This document shows, piece by piece, positions 44,819 through 54,302 of a stretch of DNA of 64,000 bases. The stretch is from Burkholderia sp. Bp9143 (GTDB lineage Bacteria > Pseudomonadota > Gammaproteobacteria > Burkholderiales > Burkholderiaceae): positions 1-64,000 of the forward strand of contig NZ_QTPO01000027.1 in the NCBI RefSeq assembly GCF_003853645.1, written 5' to 3'. Numbering within the stretch: the first letter of the stretch is position 1; each line of letters starts with the position of its first letter. The notes beneath the pieces are model-generated. The model worked only from the letters and a program-made list of their open reading frames with translations, did not search any database and was not told the DNA's origin. The translations under genes were made by a program, and so were the position numbers.

Positions 44819-45871
44819 ATGATCATGACGATGCATCCGATCCTTCCTGCCTCGCGCGGTGCTGACGCGGGGCTCACGCCAGGCGGTGCGCCGTTCGAGT
44901 GGGCGAGTTCATCGATCGAAGTGGCGACCGACGGCTCGGTTAGCCAACGCATCGAATTCTGGCGCGAAATGATCCTGCGTCTGTTCGCCGACGTGCAGAT
45001 CGCGACCGTGCAGAAGGCCGATTTCTTCGGCCAGGTACGGCAGCGCAAGTGCGACAAGCTGCGAATCTCGGACATCCAGGCAAGCGAGCAGGCGGTAACC
45101 CGACGCTATCGTCAGGCGCGGAGCGAATACGAGGACAAGTATTTCGCGGTCCTGATGCTCGAGGGGAGCCAGGCTGTCGAGCAGGACGGCAAGATCGTCA
45201 CGCTGCAGCCGGGCGATTTCGCGGTGTACGACGCGACACGGCCGCATCATCTGCAATTCGGACAGTCGTGGCGCGAGATTGTCGTCAGTATTCCGCGCGC
45301 GACGCTGAACCAGCTTGTCGTCGGGATGGAGCACCGGACGGCGTGCCCGATCCCGACAGGACAGGGCGTCGGCTGTGTCATGCGCGGGTTTCTCGAACAG
45401 ATGTCCTCGCAGATCCGCCACGTCTCCGAAGACGAGATGCTGCAGTTGTCGGATACCGCGATCTCGCTGATCGCGATGACGCTCGGGAGCCTGCAGCGCA
45501 ACGATCTCGCGCAGTCGCGCATGAAGGCGCTGACGCTGACACGGGTGAAGCGGCATCTGCTTGAGCACTTGCACGACCCGGACCTGAACCCGATGCTGAT
45601 CGAGCAAGCGATCGGCATTTCGTCGCGGTATATCAACAAGCTGTTCGAGGCGGAGAACACGTCGTTGATGCGTCACGTGTGGAACCTGCGTCTCGAACGG
45701 TGCGCGAACGATCTCGCGAATCCGCAATGTGCGACGTTGCGCGTGTCCGATATAGCGTTGCGCTGGGGGTTCAACGATATGTCGCATTTCAGTCGCGTAT
45801 TCCGCGAGCGATTTGCGATGTCGCCAAGGGAATGGCGAGAGTTGAGGCACGCAGGGAGAGCCCCGGATTGA
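44819..45871 (+). CDS. AraC-family regulator of the aldoxime-nitrile cluster
   Basis: The 350-residue protein has an AraC_binding_2-type sensor half (FWREMILRLFADVQIATVQK, VTLQPGDFAVYDATRPHHLQ). It ends with two helix-turn-helices (LNPMLIEQAIGISSRYINKL, and DIALRWGFNDMSHFSRVFRE). The start could be any of three ATGs at 44819, 44825 or 44831; the first has GGGG upstream. Similar regulators (OxdR/NhlR type) activate oxd and nitrilase or hydratase genes in response to aldoximes or nitriles. It follows the amidase on the same strand. Confidence 0.88.
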   Translation: MIMTMHPILPASRGADAGLTPGGAPFEWASSSIEVATDGSVSQRIEFWREMILRLFADVQIATVQKADFFGQVRQRKCDKLRISDIQASEQAVTRRYRQARSEYEDKYFAVLMLEGSQAVEQDGKIVTLQPGDFAVYDATRPHHLQFGQSWREIVVSIPRATLNQLVVGMEHRTACPIPTGQGVGCVMRGFLEQMSSQIRHVSEDEMLQLSDTAISLIAMTLGSLQRNDLAQSRMKALTLTRVKRHLLEHLHDPDLNPMLIEQAIGISSRYINKLFEAENTSLMRHVWNLRLERCANDLANPQCATLRVSDIALRWGFNDMSHFSRVFRERFAMSPREWRELRHAGRAPD

Positions 45872-45877
45872 CCATTC

Positions 45878-46010
45878 AGGGCGGGCGTTTCGCGGCGTGG
45901 GTAGCGCCGGAGCTGATTGCCCGCGAAGTGCGTGCCGGGTTCCGGCCGTTGCGGCGCACGTAAGCGTCGCCTGAGGGAGCGCGCGGGTCGGCTGCGATGC
46001 CGCCCCGCGT
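45878..46010 (+). pseudogene. epoxide hydrolase tail relic, direct repeat copy B
   Basis: The last 28 codons of an epoxide hydrolase survive without the rest of the gene: RFAAWVAPELIAREVRAG then FRPLRRT and a stop at 45963. The same stretch in the intact gene (37743-37828) reads HFAAWEEPELFAREVRAG. The matching continues about 45 bp past the stop. This copy leads directly into the convergent MocR gene, as the original downstream sequence probably did, so the aldoxime-nitrile genes were likely inserted at or recombined through this site. Confidence 0.8.
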
Positions 46011-46016
46011 TCATTG

Positions 46017-47402
46017 CTACTTCAGCGCATGCAGCGCCTGCGCAAACCGCTTGTCGGCCAGATACGCGACATTGAACCGGCAATACGCGGACGGTTGATC
46101 GGCCTGCGGCGAGAACACTGCACCCGGCGCGAGGATCACGCCGCGCTCCAGCATCGCCTGCGCGAGCTGCATCGAATCGGACCAACCGGGCAACGTGGCC
46201 CACAGATACAGGCACTGCTCGCTCGGCCGATAGACCTGCGCGCCGAGCCGATCGAGCGCGTCGAGCGCGGTGGCGGTCGCGCGCCGCAGCTTCTCCTGCA
46301 GATGATTCGTGTGCCGGAGGAAATGCCCGTCGCTGACGATCGCATCGAGCGTGCGCTCGCAATACTCGGAGCTGCTGACGTGGGTCAGCATCTTCACGTC
46401 GGCGAGGTCGCTCGCGAGTGCCGCGTTGCACGCGAGGAAACCGACGCGCAGCGCCGCCGACACCGACTTCGAAAAACTGCCGATATAGATCGTCCTGCGC
46501 AGCTGATCGAGCGTCGAGACGCGCGTGAGCGAGCGCGGCCGCAGGTCGGCCAGTGCGTCGTCCTCGACGATGATCAGGTCGTGCACATCGGCGAGCTGCA
46601 GGATCCGGTGCGCCTTGGCCGCGCTCGTATCGGTCGCGGTCGGGTTGTGCCCGACCGATTGCGTGAAGAACAGCTTCGGCCGATACGCGGCGATATGCTC
46701 GGCCAGTTTCGCGACATCGGGGCCGTCGATCTCGCGCGGCACGCCGACGATGTTCGCGCCGCTCAGCTTGAGCTTGCCGAACAGCGGGTAGTAGCCGGGA
46801 TCGTCGACGAGCACGGTGTCGCCGGGGCGCACGAAGTAGCGCAGCACGAGGTCCATCGCCTGGTTCGCGCCGTGCGTGAGCACGATCTGCGCGGGCGGCG
46901 CCTCGATCTCGTAGCCGGCGAGCTTCTGCTGCAGCGACTGGCGCAGCGGCAGGTAGCCGAAGCGGCTGCCGTAACGGAACAGCGACGCGGACCCGGTGCG
47001 CACGATGCGCTGCTGGTACTGGTTCAGCCGCGTCTCCTCGAGCCATTCGATCGGCGGGAAGCCTTCGCCGAGATTCAGCACGTCGGGTTTCTCGTGAAGC
47101 TGCTCGCGCATCAGCCACACGATGTCCATCGCGCGGTCGAGCGAGCTTGGCTCGTCGACGTCGGGCGCGGCCGCCGCGCGCCGCGTGACGAAGAAGCCGG
47201 AGCCGCGGCGCGGTTCGATCAGGCCGTCGGCGGCAAGCATCTCGAATGCGCTGATCACGGTGTTCTTCGAACACCCGGACGCCTCGGCGTATTCCCTGAT
47301 GGAAGGCAGCTTCGCGTCGGCCGGCAACACGCCTTCCTCGATCTGTCTGGCGAGATTGTCCGCCATGGCGCCAGACAGGCTGGCTCTTGCACGCTGTTTC
47401 AT
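46017..47402 (-). CDS. MocR-family regulator (GntR HTH fused to aminotransferase)
   Basis: The 461-residue protein has a GntR winged helix (LPSIREYAEASGCSKNTVIS) and an aminotransferase-I-like domain with LNLGEGFPP, RYGSRFGYLPLRQSL, THGANQAMDL, DDPGYYPLF and the PLP lysine in IGSFSKSVSAALRVGF. MocR proteins bind PLP and activate an adjacent operon. It is divergent from the HMG-CoA reductase gene, and three GGTACAG boxes lie between. This implies it controls mevalonate use. Start at 47402 (MKQRARASLSGAM). Confidence 0.92.
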   Translation of the reverse strand: MKQRARASLSGAMADNLARQIEEGVLPADAKLPSIREYAEASGCSKNTVISAFEMLAADGLIEPRRGSGFFVTRRAAAAPDVDEPSSLDRAMDIVWLMREQLHEKPDVLNLGEGFPPIEWLEETRLNQYQQRIVRTGSASLFRYGSRFGYLPLRQSLQQKLAGYEIEAPPAQIVLTHGANQAMDLVLRYFVRPGDTVLVDDPGYYPLFGKLKLSGANIVGVPREIDGPDVAKLAEHIAAYRPKLFFTQSVGHNPTATDTSAAKAHRILQLADVHDLIIVEDDALADLRPRSLTRVSTLDQLRRTIYIGSFSKSVSAALRVGFLACNAALASDLADVKMLTHVSSSEYCERTLDAIVSDGHFLRHTNHLQEKLRRATATALDALDRLGAQVYRPSEQCLYLWATLPGWSDSMQLAQAMLERGVILAPGAVFSPQADQPSAYCRFNVAYLADKRFAQALHALK

Positions 47403-47435
47403 CGCGATGTTCCGTCGGGCAGGTTCACTGTCATG

Positions 47436-47498
47436 GGTACAGGTGGTCGACTGTCTGGTCCTTCTGTACCTTTTCAATGGGTACAGCGTGACTATTAT
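47436..47498. promoter_or_regulatory. MocR boxes and mvaA promoter
   Basis: ATGGGTACAG occurs at 47433-47442 and again at 47477-47486 as a direct repeat, with the inverted CTGTACC at 47464-47470. Such two-direct-one-inverted layouts are typical for MocR/PdxR regulators. A TATTAT -10 box (47493-47498) with TTTTCA 16 bp upstream overlaps the last box and would drive the HMG-CoA reductase gene. Confidence 0.75.
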
Positions 47499-47563
47499 TC
47501 GGCTATCCGCTGCCTGCCGCAACCGTGGCAGTCAACACCGCCACCCCGAAACAGAACGACATC

Positions 47564-48850
47564 ATGCCCATCGATTCCGCGTTGCCGAACTTCCGTGCGC
47601 TCACGCCCGCACAACGCCTGTCCCATCTTGCCCGTACCGTCGGACTCGACGATGCCGAGCACGCGCTGCTCGCCGCCCCCGGGGCGCTGCCGCTCGACAC
47701 CGCGAACGGCATGATCGAGAACGTGATCGGCACATTCGAGCTGCCGATGGCGGTCGCCGGCTACTTCCGGATCAACGACCGTGACGTGATCGTGCCGATG
47801 GCCGTCGAGGAGCCGTCGATCGTTGCGGCCGCATCGTATATGGCGAAACTGTCCCGCGCGGCCGGCGGCTTCCGCACGTCGAGCAGCGGGCCGCTGATGC
47901 GCGCGCAGGTGCAGGTGATCGGCGTCGGTGACCCGTACGGCGCGCGGCTCGCGATCCTGCGGCACGCGGCCGAGCTGATCGCGCTCGCGAACAGCCGCGA
48001 CAAGGTGCTGGTCGGCCTCGGCGGCGGCTGTCGCGACATCGAGGTGCATGTGTTCCCGGACACGCCGCGCGGCGCGATGGTGGTTGCGCATCTGATCGTC
48101 GACGTGCGCGACGCGATGGGCGCGAACACGGTCAACACGATGGCCGAAGCCGTCGCGACGCGCATCGAAGCGATCGCAGGCGGGCAGGTACGGTTGCGGA
48201 TACTGTCCAATCTCGCGGATCTTCGGCTGGCGCGCGCGGAGGTACGGTACTCGGCCCAGACGCTCGCGACCGACGACTATTCGGGCGAGGCGGTGATCGA
48301 CCGCGTGATCGATGCGTACGTGTTCGCGGCGACCGATCCGTACCGCGCCGCGACACACAACAAGGGGATCATGAACGGCATCGATCCGGTGGTGGTCGCG
48401 ACCGGCAACGACTGGCGCGCGGTCGAGGCCGGCGCGCATGCGTATGCGAGCCGCAGCGGCCGCTACACGTCGCTGACGACGTGGGAGAAGGCCGGCAACG
48501 GCGACCTCGTCGGCACGATCGAGATGCCGATGCCGGTCGGGCTCGTCGGCGGCGCGACGAAGACGCATCCGCTCGCGCGTCTTGCGCTGAAGATCATGAA
48601 CGTGACGTCCGCGCAGGAACTCGGCGAGATTGCGGTCGCGGTCGGCCTTGCGCAGAATCTCGGCGCACTGCGCGCGCTCGCGACCGAAGGGATCCAGCGC
48701 GGCCACATGGCGCTGCATGCGCGCAACATCGCCGTCGCCGCCGGTGCGACGGGCGCGGACATCGACCGGATCGCGCAACGGATGATCGTGGCGAAGGACG
48801 TGCGCGCGGATTTCGCGGTCGCGCTGTTGGCGGAGCGCAGCGCGGGCTGA
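47564..48850 (+). CDS. mvaA: class II (degradative) HMG-CoA reductase
   Basis: The product has 428 residues from the ATG at 47564, the same length as the Pseudomonas mevalonii enzyme, so the GTG at 47525 is not used. Class II landmarks are [37 protein letters not shown] (catalytic Glu83), [15 protein letters not shown] (catalytic Lys268), [12 protein letters not shown] (Asp284) and the C-terminal [12 protein letters not shown] (His). In bacteria with mevalonate catabolism it runs oxidatively, turning mevalonate and CoA into HMG-CoA with NAD+. A MocR regulator is divergent and a two-gene transporter follows. No HMG-CoA lyase gene is in the window. Confidence 0.95.
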   Translation: MPIDSALPNFRALTPAQRLSHLARTVGLDDAEHALLAAPGALPLDTANGMIENVIGTFELPMAVAGYFRINDRDVIVPMAVEEPSIVAAASYMAKLSRAAGGFRTSSSGPLMRAQVQVIGVGDPYGARLAILRHAAELIALANSRDKVLVGLGGGCRDIEVHVFPDTPRGAMVVAHLIVDVRDAMGANTVNTMAEAVATRIEAIAGGQVRLRILSNLADLRLARAEVRYSAQTLATDDYSGEAVIDRVIDAYVFAATDPYRAATHNKGIMNGIDPVVVATGNDWRAVEAGAHAYASRSGRYTSLTTWEKAGNGDLVGTIEMPMPVGLVGGATKTHPLARLALKIMNVTSAQELGEIAVAVGLAQNLGALRALATEGIQRGHMALHARNIAVAAGATGADIDRIAQRMIVAKDVRADFAVALLAERSAG

Positions 48851-48926
48851 CGCGCGGCGTTCGGCATGCCGCGTGCCGCGTGCCATGCCGGTAGGGCCGG
48901 CGACATATCAATCAAGGAGGAGACAC

Positions 48927-49424
48927 ATGGAACAGACCGGTTCAAGCGCCGTATCGGTGGCGTCTCATCGCGTGCGGCCGTTTGCGCAGGCCGACGCGTC
49001 CGCCGGCACGCTCGTCGAGGTGTGGGGCGACACGGTCGCCACGAAGCACCTGGCGTGGTCGGTCCTGCTCGGCATCGCGATCAGCCTCGGCGCCTTCGAG
49101 GCCGGCCGGCTCGCGCTCGCATCGTTCGTGCACGACGCGGCCATCGCGCGAGCGTACGCGATGCTGATTGGGCTCGGCGGCTGCCTGCTGGCCGGCGCGC
49201 TGTGCGCATTCCTGTTCAAGCCGAAGCGCACGGTCATCGAGCATGCGGCCGGCGGCCCCGAGCGCGACGAAGCGCTGCGGCAGCTCGCCGAAGCATCGGG
49301 CGGGCTCGGGTCGGTGAGCGACCTGTCGCCGAGTGCACGCGCCGAGATGGAAGAGCTGGGTCTGCTCGACCTGTTCGCTTCTTACGAAGCGTCTTCCGCG
49401 CGGGTGCGCACGGGAGGCCGCTGA
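48927..49424 (+). CDS. small membrane subunit of tripartite-tricarboxylate-type transporter
   Basis: The 165-residue protein has two strongly hydrophobic segments (about 41-62 LAWSVLLGIAISLGAFEAGR and 75-95 AYAMLIGLGGCLLAGALCAF) and a soluble C-terminal half. An AAGGAGGAG site precedes the ATG. Its stop overlaps the start of the TctA-like permease (TGATG), so the two are coupled. It is shorter than a usual four-helix TctB, so it may be a specialised partner. Role is inferred from position. Confidence 0.6.
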   Translation: MEQTGSSAVSVASHRVRPFAQADASAGTLVEVWGDTVATKHLAWSVLLGIAISLGAFEAGRLALASFVHDAAIARAYAMLIGLGGCLLAGALCAFLFKPKRTVIEHAAGGPERDEALRQLAEASGGLGSVSDLSPSARAEMEELGLLDLFASYEASSARVRTGGR

Positions 49425-50803
49425 TGGACGCTCTCCTGCATGCGTTGCCGTCCGCGCTGGCGATGGGGCTTCTTGGCGCGATCGTGTTCTCGGGCATCGG
49501 CCTGATCTCCGGCACCGACGAAACGACGACGATCGCGCCGCTCACGTTGCTCGTCGCGCTGCTCGGCGTGCCGCCCGCCGGCGTGTTCACGTTCTTCCTC
49601 GCGGGCGCGGTGGCCAAGCACATCACCCATTCGATCCCGACCGCGCTGCTGGGCATTCCCGGCGACACGATGGCCGCGCCGCTGCTGCAGCAGGCGACAC
49701 TGCTGCGCGCGCTCGGCGTGCCGCACATCGCGCTGCGCAAGATGATCTCCGGCGCGATCGTCGCCGCGTTCGTCGCGCTGCCGCTCGCGGTGCTGTTCGC
49801 GTCGCTGCTCGCACCGTTTGGCACGGTGATCGCCAAAGCCGCACCGTGGGTGTTCCTCGCGGCCGCGGTCGGCATCGCGTATTTTTCCGCGGGACGCTGG
49901 GCGTCGGTGCTGCTGCTCGTGCCGTTCGTGATGCTGGTGGTCGGGCTGCAGGCGCTGACCGGTCATTACGGCGTGAAGCTGAGCGTCAGCTATTTCCTCG
50001 GGATCGCGATCGGCCCGCTGGTCGCCGATCTGTTCTCGATCCTGTCGCCGGCCGAGCGGCGGCGCATGCGCCGCGACGGGCCGTCGACATTCGTGCTCGC
50101 GCCGGACGTGAAGAGCTGGCGCGGCTACTTCCCGAATCCGCTGAAGGTGCTCGACCGCGAGCAGGTGGGCTGGACGGTCGGGACGGCCGCCGTGTCGAGC
50201 GCGACCTTCGTGTTCAGCCCGGTCGCGATGACGGTGCTGATGGGCGAGATCGTCGGCGCGCGCGTGCGTCATGCATATCAGCGCCTGACGACCGTGATCG
50301 CCGCGCGCAACGGCGTGACGGAGGCAACGTACATCGCCGAGGCGCTGATCCCGCTGATCGCGTTCGGGTTGCCGCTGAGTCCGGTGGCGGCCGGCCCGGC
50401 CGCGCCGCTGTTTAACGCGCCGCCGCGCTTCACGGTCGACGCGGCCAGTGGGCAGATCCACAACCTGCATACGCTGATGAGCTGGCCAGAGTTCCTCGGC
50501 TATGGGCTGCTGTCGATCCTGCTGGCCGCACTGATCGCGTATCCGCTCGCGATGCACCACGCGCACCGCGCGGCATCGTTCGTCGCACGCAAGCTGAGCC
50601 ACGAGGCGATCATCGCGACCTTCGCGGGGCTGATCGTCGTGATCGGCGTGTGGGAAGGGCAACTGCTGGGGCTCGCGGTGATCGTCACGGTCGGCCTGTT
50701 CGGCGGGATGCTGTCGCGCCTGTTCGCGTTCAACACCGGCGTGCAGTTCATGGGCTACTACGTCGCGGTGCTCAGTGTGCCGGCGATCGTCAAGCTGCTC
50801 TGA
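49424..50803 (+). CDS. TctA-family permease, probable mevalonate transporter
   Basis: The 459-residue protein has about ten to twelve membrane helices and TctA-type sequence: MGLLGAIVFSGIGLISGTDE, TTTIAPLTLLVALLGVPPAG and FLAGAVAKHITHSIPTALLG followed by IPGDTMAAPLL. It is coupled to the small membrane gene and follows mvaA after 76 bp of the same operon. No TctC-type binding protein is present. Uptake of mevalonate or a related acid is inferred from the operon. Confidence 0.8.
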   Translation: MDALLHALPSALAMGLLGAIVFSGIGLISGTDETTTIAPLTLLVALLGVPPAGVFTFFLAGAVAKHITHSIPTALLGIPGDTMAAPLLQQATLLRALGVPHIALRKMISGAIVAAFVALPLAVLFASLLAPFGTVIAKAAPWVFLAAAVGIAYFSAGRWASVLLLVPFVMLVVGLQALTGHYGVKLSVSYFLGIAIGPLVADLFSILSPAERRRMRRDGPSTFVLAPDVKSWRGYFPNPLKVLDREQVGWTVGTAAVSSATFVFSPVAMTVLMGEIVGARVRHAYQRLTTVIAARNGVTEATYIAEALIPLIAFGLPLSPVAAGPAAPLFNAPPRFTVDAASGQIHNLHTLMSWPEFLGYGLLSILLAALIAYPLAMHHAHRAASFVARKLSHEAIIATFAGLIVVIGVWEGQLLGLAVIVTVGLFGGMLSRLFAFNTGVQFMGYYVAVLSVPAIVKLL

Positions 50804-50894
50804 CGCTTCGGCGCACCGGGCCGCGTGTGCCGCGCGGCCGCCGAAACGCCTCGATTCACACCGATTCGCGTGCGATTTTGAATCGCTGTATGTC

Positions 50895-50912
50895 GTATCC
50901 GAACACGGATAC
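50895..50912. promoter_or_regulatory. inverted repeat upstream of exported hydrolase
   Basis: GTATCCG-AACA-CGGATAC is a 7-bp perfect inverted repeat 140 bp ahead of the hydrolase gene, in a short AT-richer patch. It could be a TetR- or AraC-type operator. No regulator gene adjoins it. Confidence 0.4.
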
Positions 50913-51051
50913 GTTGAGATACAAAGCATCCGGAGGGTTCGGATATAAAACCCGTGAAGCGATTCACACGGCGGCGCGGTGCCATGCGCCGCCGATGTGA
51001 AACAGCGAAACCGGAATCCCTTCCTTAGCGATCGACAATGGAGAACGAGTC

Positions 51052-52095
51052 ATGCCTGATACCGTGAACACCCGCCGCCGCCTGATCCTGGGTACGACAC
51101 TCGCCAGCCTGAGCCTCGCCGACCTCGGGTTCGGCTCGCTGGCACGCGCGCAGTCGGCACCCGATGCGTCGACGACGAAGCGCACGGCCGGCGCGGCCTC
51201 GCTCGGCAAGATCCACCAGATCGACGCGGGCGTGCTGAACGTCGGGTATGCGGATCTCGGGCCGAAGAACGGCCCCGTCGTGTTCCTGCTGCACGGCTGG
51301 CCGTACGACATCTACAGCTACGCGGAAGTCGCGCCGCTGCTCACGGCGGCCGGCTATCGCGTGATCGTGCCGTACCTGCGCGGCTACGGATCGACGACGT
51401 TCCGCTCGGCCGACACGGTGCGCAACGGCCAGCAGGCGGTGACGGCCGTCGACATCGTCGCGTTGATGGATGCGCTGAAGATCGACCGCGCGGTGTTCGG
51501 CGGCTACGACTGGGGCGCGCGCACGGCCGACATCATCGCGGCACTGTGGCCGCAGCGCGTGAAGGCACTGGTGTCGGTGAGCGGCTACCTGATCGGCAGC
51601 CAGCAGGCGAACAGCAAGCCGCTGCCGCCGCAGGCCGAATTCCAGTGGTGGTATCAGTTCTACTTCTCGACCGAGCGCGGCGCGCTCGGCTACACGGAGA
51701 ACCGCGATGCGTTCAACAAGCTGATCTGGCAGCTCGCGTCGCCGAAGTGGCAGTTCTCCGACGAAACCTATGCGCGCAGCGCCGCGTCGTTTCAGAACCC
51801 CGACCATGTGGCCGTCGTGATCCACAACTATCGCTGGCGCCTCGGGCTCGCGAAGGGCGAAGCGCGATACGACGACATCGAGCGGCGGCTCGCGGCCGGC
51901 CCGGCGATCACCGTGCCGACGATCACGATGGAAGGCGACGCGAACGGTGCGCCGCATCCGGACCCGGCCGCGTATGCGAAGAAGTTCACCGGCAAGTACC
52001 AGCACCGGACGATCACCGGCGGCATCGGCCACAACCTGCCGCAGGAAGCGCCGCAGGCGTTCGCCGATGCGATCCTGCAAGTGGAGCATCTGTGA
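51052..52095 (+). CDS. exported alpha/beta hydrolase
   Basis: The 347-residue protein has a twin-arginine leader (NTRRRLILGTTLASLSLADL, cut near ARAQS). The hydrolase core has the oxyanion motif FLLHGWPYDIYSYAEVAPLL, VPYLRGYGSTTFR and the nucleophile Asp in GGYDWGARTADIIA, as in epoxide hydrolases and haloalkane dehalogenases. The catalytic His is in GGIGHNLPQEAPQ. It shares stop and start (TGATG) with a cytochrome P460 gene, so the two are expressed together. Substrate unknown. Confidence 0.88.
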   Translation: MPDTVNTRRRLILGTTLASLSLADLGFGSLARAQSAPDASTTKRTAGAASLGKIHQIDAGVLNVGYADLGPKNGPVVFLLHGWPYDIYSYAEVAPLLTAAGYRVIVPYLRGYGSTTFRSADTVRNGQQAVTAVDIVALMDALKIDRAVFGGYDWGARTADIIAALWPQRVKALVSVSGYLIGSQQANSKPLPPQAEFQWWYQFYFSTERGALGYTENRDAFNKLIWQLASPKWQFSDETYARSAASFQNPDHVAVVIHNYRWRLGLAKGEARYDDIERRLAAGPAITVPTITMEGDANGAPHPDPAAYAKKFTGKYQHRTITGGIGHNLPQEAPQAFADAILQVEHL

Positions 52096-52631
52096 TGCGG
52101 GCCGGGAGTGACGTGATGCGTCGCGGTGCGCGCCGTGCGCTCGTCGCGGGCGTGCTGCTGGCCGGCGTGTGGTCGGCGACCGGCCCGGCTGCGTTCGCGG
52201 AGCAGCCGAAGCCGGCCGCGTCGCCGATCTACGGCGTGACGATCCCGCCCGGCTACCGGAAGTGGGAAATGGTCGCGCCGGCCGAGGAAGCGGCGCCGCT
52301 CGACGAATTGCGCGTGGTGCTCGGCAACCCCGTTGCGATCCGCGCGCTCGAACAGTCGACGCTGCCGTTTCCGGACGGCACGATCCTCGTGAAGCTCGCA
52401 TACAAGCGCAAGCAGTCGGACGAGTTCGCGCCGGCGACGGTGCCCGGCCAGGCGACGACGGTGCAGGTGATGGTGAAGGATTCGCGTCGCTATGCGTCGA
52501 CGGGTGGGTGGGGCTTCGGGCGTTTCATCAACGGCGTGCCGGCCGATATCGGTCAGCATCAGACGTGTTTTGCGTGTCACCAGGCGCGCGTGAAGAATCA
52601 CGACTTCGTGTTCACGCGGTTGGTGCCTTGA
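52095..52631 (+). CDS. cytochrome P460-family protein
   Basis: The 178-residue protein has a signal peptide (RRALVAGVLLAGVWSATGPA, cut after AFA) and one c-type heme motif near the C terminus in HQTCFACHQARVKNHDFVF. The P460-type fold signature WEMVAPAEE, then FPDGTILVKLAYK and STGGWGFGRFING are present. P460 proteins oxidise hydroxylamine or bind NO, but many members have unknown roles. It is translationally coupled to the exported hydrolase. Confidence 0.88.
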   Translation: MRAGSDVMRRGARRALVAGVLLAGVWSATGPAAFAEQPKPAASPIYGVTIPPGYRKWEMVAPAEEAAPLDELRVVLGNPVAIRALEQSTLPFPDGTILVKLAYKRKQSDEFAPATVPGQATTVQVMVKDSRRYASTGGWGFGRFINGVPADIGQHQTCFACHQARVKNHDFVFTRLVP

Positions 52632-52820
52632 CGGTGTGTGTGCATAGAAGCCACCGAGCGTGTTGATTGCCGTTCCATCATCAATGGGAGGCTGCGTGGG
52701 ACTACGCTCGGCCCGGGTTGGACGCGGCCGCCCGGATGATTCCTCGCGCTTTGGCCATTCCGTTCGACGGCATGGCAGCGGCAACCCGGTCGCTCGGATT
52801 GCGCCGCCGTATCGCTTGCG

Positions 52821-54302
52821 TCACCACGAATAACCCTGCATGCCGTAATCGGTATCGTGTCGGCGTCCCCACCACGGCAAGTAGGCGTTGTTTCCGCCGC
52901 GCGCGCGGAACCAGTCCTGGTTCGGATCGATCGGCGTGACCTTCGACGGCGGCCTGACGACGACCGCGACGGGGTGCTCCGCGTCGGTCGTGCCGGCAAC
53001 CAATGCATTGCCGCCGAAGTGATTGACCCGGCCGATCGCGAGCGCGACGTTGGTCAATGCGCTACCGGTTCCCATATCGCCGAGCAGTCCGGCCGTGTTG
53101 AAGGTCTGCTTCGTGTAGTCGTATTCCGGAAGGGTTTCGGTCAACGTCCGTGCGAGTGACGCGATGCGTGACGACGCTGTGTCGCTGGCTTTGCCCGCGT
53201 CGTGGAAGATGTAGTGGAGGTCGGGAACCGCGACACCGGCGTTTCGAGCCGCCTGATCGATGGTTGTCTTCCATGCCTGCACGGCGCGTGTCGTGCCGAC
53301 CTGTGGCGGAAACGCTTGGGTGTCGCCCGTCGCGGCCTTGCCGATCCATGCAAGCGGTTCGCGCTCGGTGTTGAAGGTCGGGCCGGCGAGGAACAGCACG
53401 ACGAGGTTTTCGTTGATCTGCGCATCCGTGGGCGGGAAGTTCGGGGCGTCCCAGTTCGCCACCCATACGGTCTTGTCGGGGTTTTCCTGCAAGTAGTCCA
53501 ATGCCTTGTTCAACGATGTGAAGCCGGCGTTTGCGTCGCCTTGCGTGATCTGAACATCAGGAGGCGTGTCGCGGCTCCAAAGCGTCTTGGGTGACGGCGG
53601 GCCGATCTCGAAGAAAGTCATCATCCGATCAACCATGCGGGACTTGGCAAAGGCCGGATCAAGTCGGGGAGGAATAGCAATTTCTACGTGTATGCCGGCG
53701 AGTTCGCGCCAGTCACTCTGGCGATCGGGACTCACTGTATAGAAATACTTTGCATTGCTAAAATAGCGCGAGCGTAGCAATAAAATGAATTTATCAATGT
53801 ACTTGGCGTAGAAGCCGTTGAACGTCTCCGTACCGCGGTTGCCGTACACCAACGCGCCGATCGACTTAAGCGTTGCAAACGACTTCGGATCAGTGCGCAC
53901 CATGTCATCGTTTTTGTTTGGCGCGGTCAGCCCTTGTGCCCACAACAATTGCCATTCGGTCGGGTAGTCCATACGTTGCAACGGATTCAGCCACATCAGG
54001 CCGACAACCTGCGCGACGAACGGCTTGGCTGGCTCTTCCGCTGCTGGCGCTGCGATCTCTGCAGGCTCCCGGACAGCTGCAGCTTGTGCCGGACGCATGA
54101 TGGCCGTGGTGAACAGAAACACCATAAGCGCGGTCAGGCCAGGTACAATAACGAATCGTTTCATCCAATCTCCTATTTCCAATTGTGCCGGGTCGGGTTG
54201 CTCTACGTGAGCCATCAGCGTGGCCATGAGCGCGGTGGCGATCAGCCATGCCGAAACGGCAACAGCGGCCCGTCGCGGCCATGTAGCGATCAGCGCCTTC
54301 AA
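52821..54302 (-). CDS. tla3: type VI lipase adapter Tla3 (DUF2875)
   Basis: The 493-residue protein has two N-terminal hydrophobic segments (about 9-31 and 49-69) and a large periplasmic part ending in RGGNNAYLPWWGRRHDTDYG. The layout with VGLMWLNPLQRMDYPTEWQL and LVVLFLAGPTFNTEREPLAW matches DUF2875 adapter proteins that accompany Tle3 lipases. The adapter loads the lipase onto VgrG in enteroaggregative E. coli. Its ATG overlaps the tle3 stop by four bases. The gene assignment rests on this pairing and family memory. Confidence 0.78.
   Translation of the reverse strand: MKALIATWPRRAAVAVSAWLIATALMATLMAHVEQPDPAQLEIGDWMKRFVIVPGLTALMVFLFTTAIMRPAQAAAVREPAEIAAPAAEEPAKPFVAQVVGLMWLNPLQRMDYPTEWQLLWAQGLTAPNKNDDMVRTDPKSFATLKSIGALVYGNRGTETFNGFYAKYIDKFILLLRSRYFSNAKYFYTVSPDRQSDWRELAGIHVEIAIPPRLDPAFAKSRMVDRMMTFFEIGPPSPKTLWSRDTPPDVQITQGDANAGFTSLNKALDYLQENPDKTVWVANWDAPNFPPTDAQINENLVVLFLAGPTFNTEREPLAWIGKAATGDTQAFPPQVGTTRAVQAWKTTIDQAARNAGVAVPDLHYIFHDAGKASDTASSRIASLARTLTETLPEYDYTKQTFNTAGLLGDMGTGSALTNVALAIGRVNHFGGNALVAGTTDAEHPVAVVVRPPSKVTPIDPNQDWFRARGGNNAYLPWWGRRHDTDYGMQGYSW

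Noticed and set aside
49382..50929. Long minus-strand reading frame of 515 codons
   Set aside because: It is antisense to the TctA-like permease and rich in Arg, His and Gln, the usual shadow composition in very GC-rich DNA.
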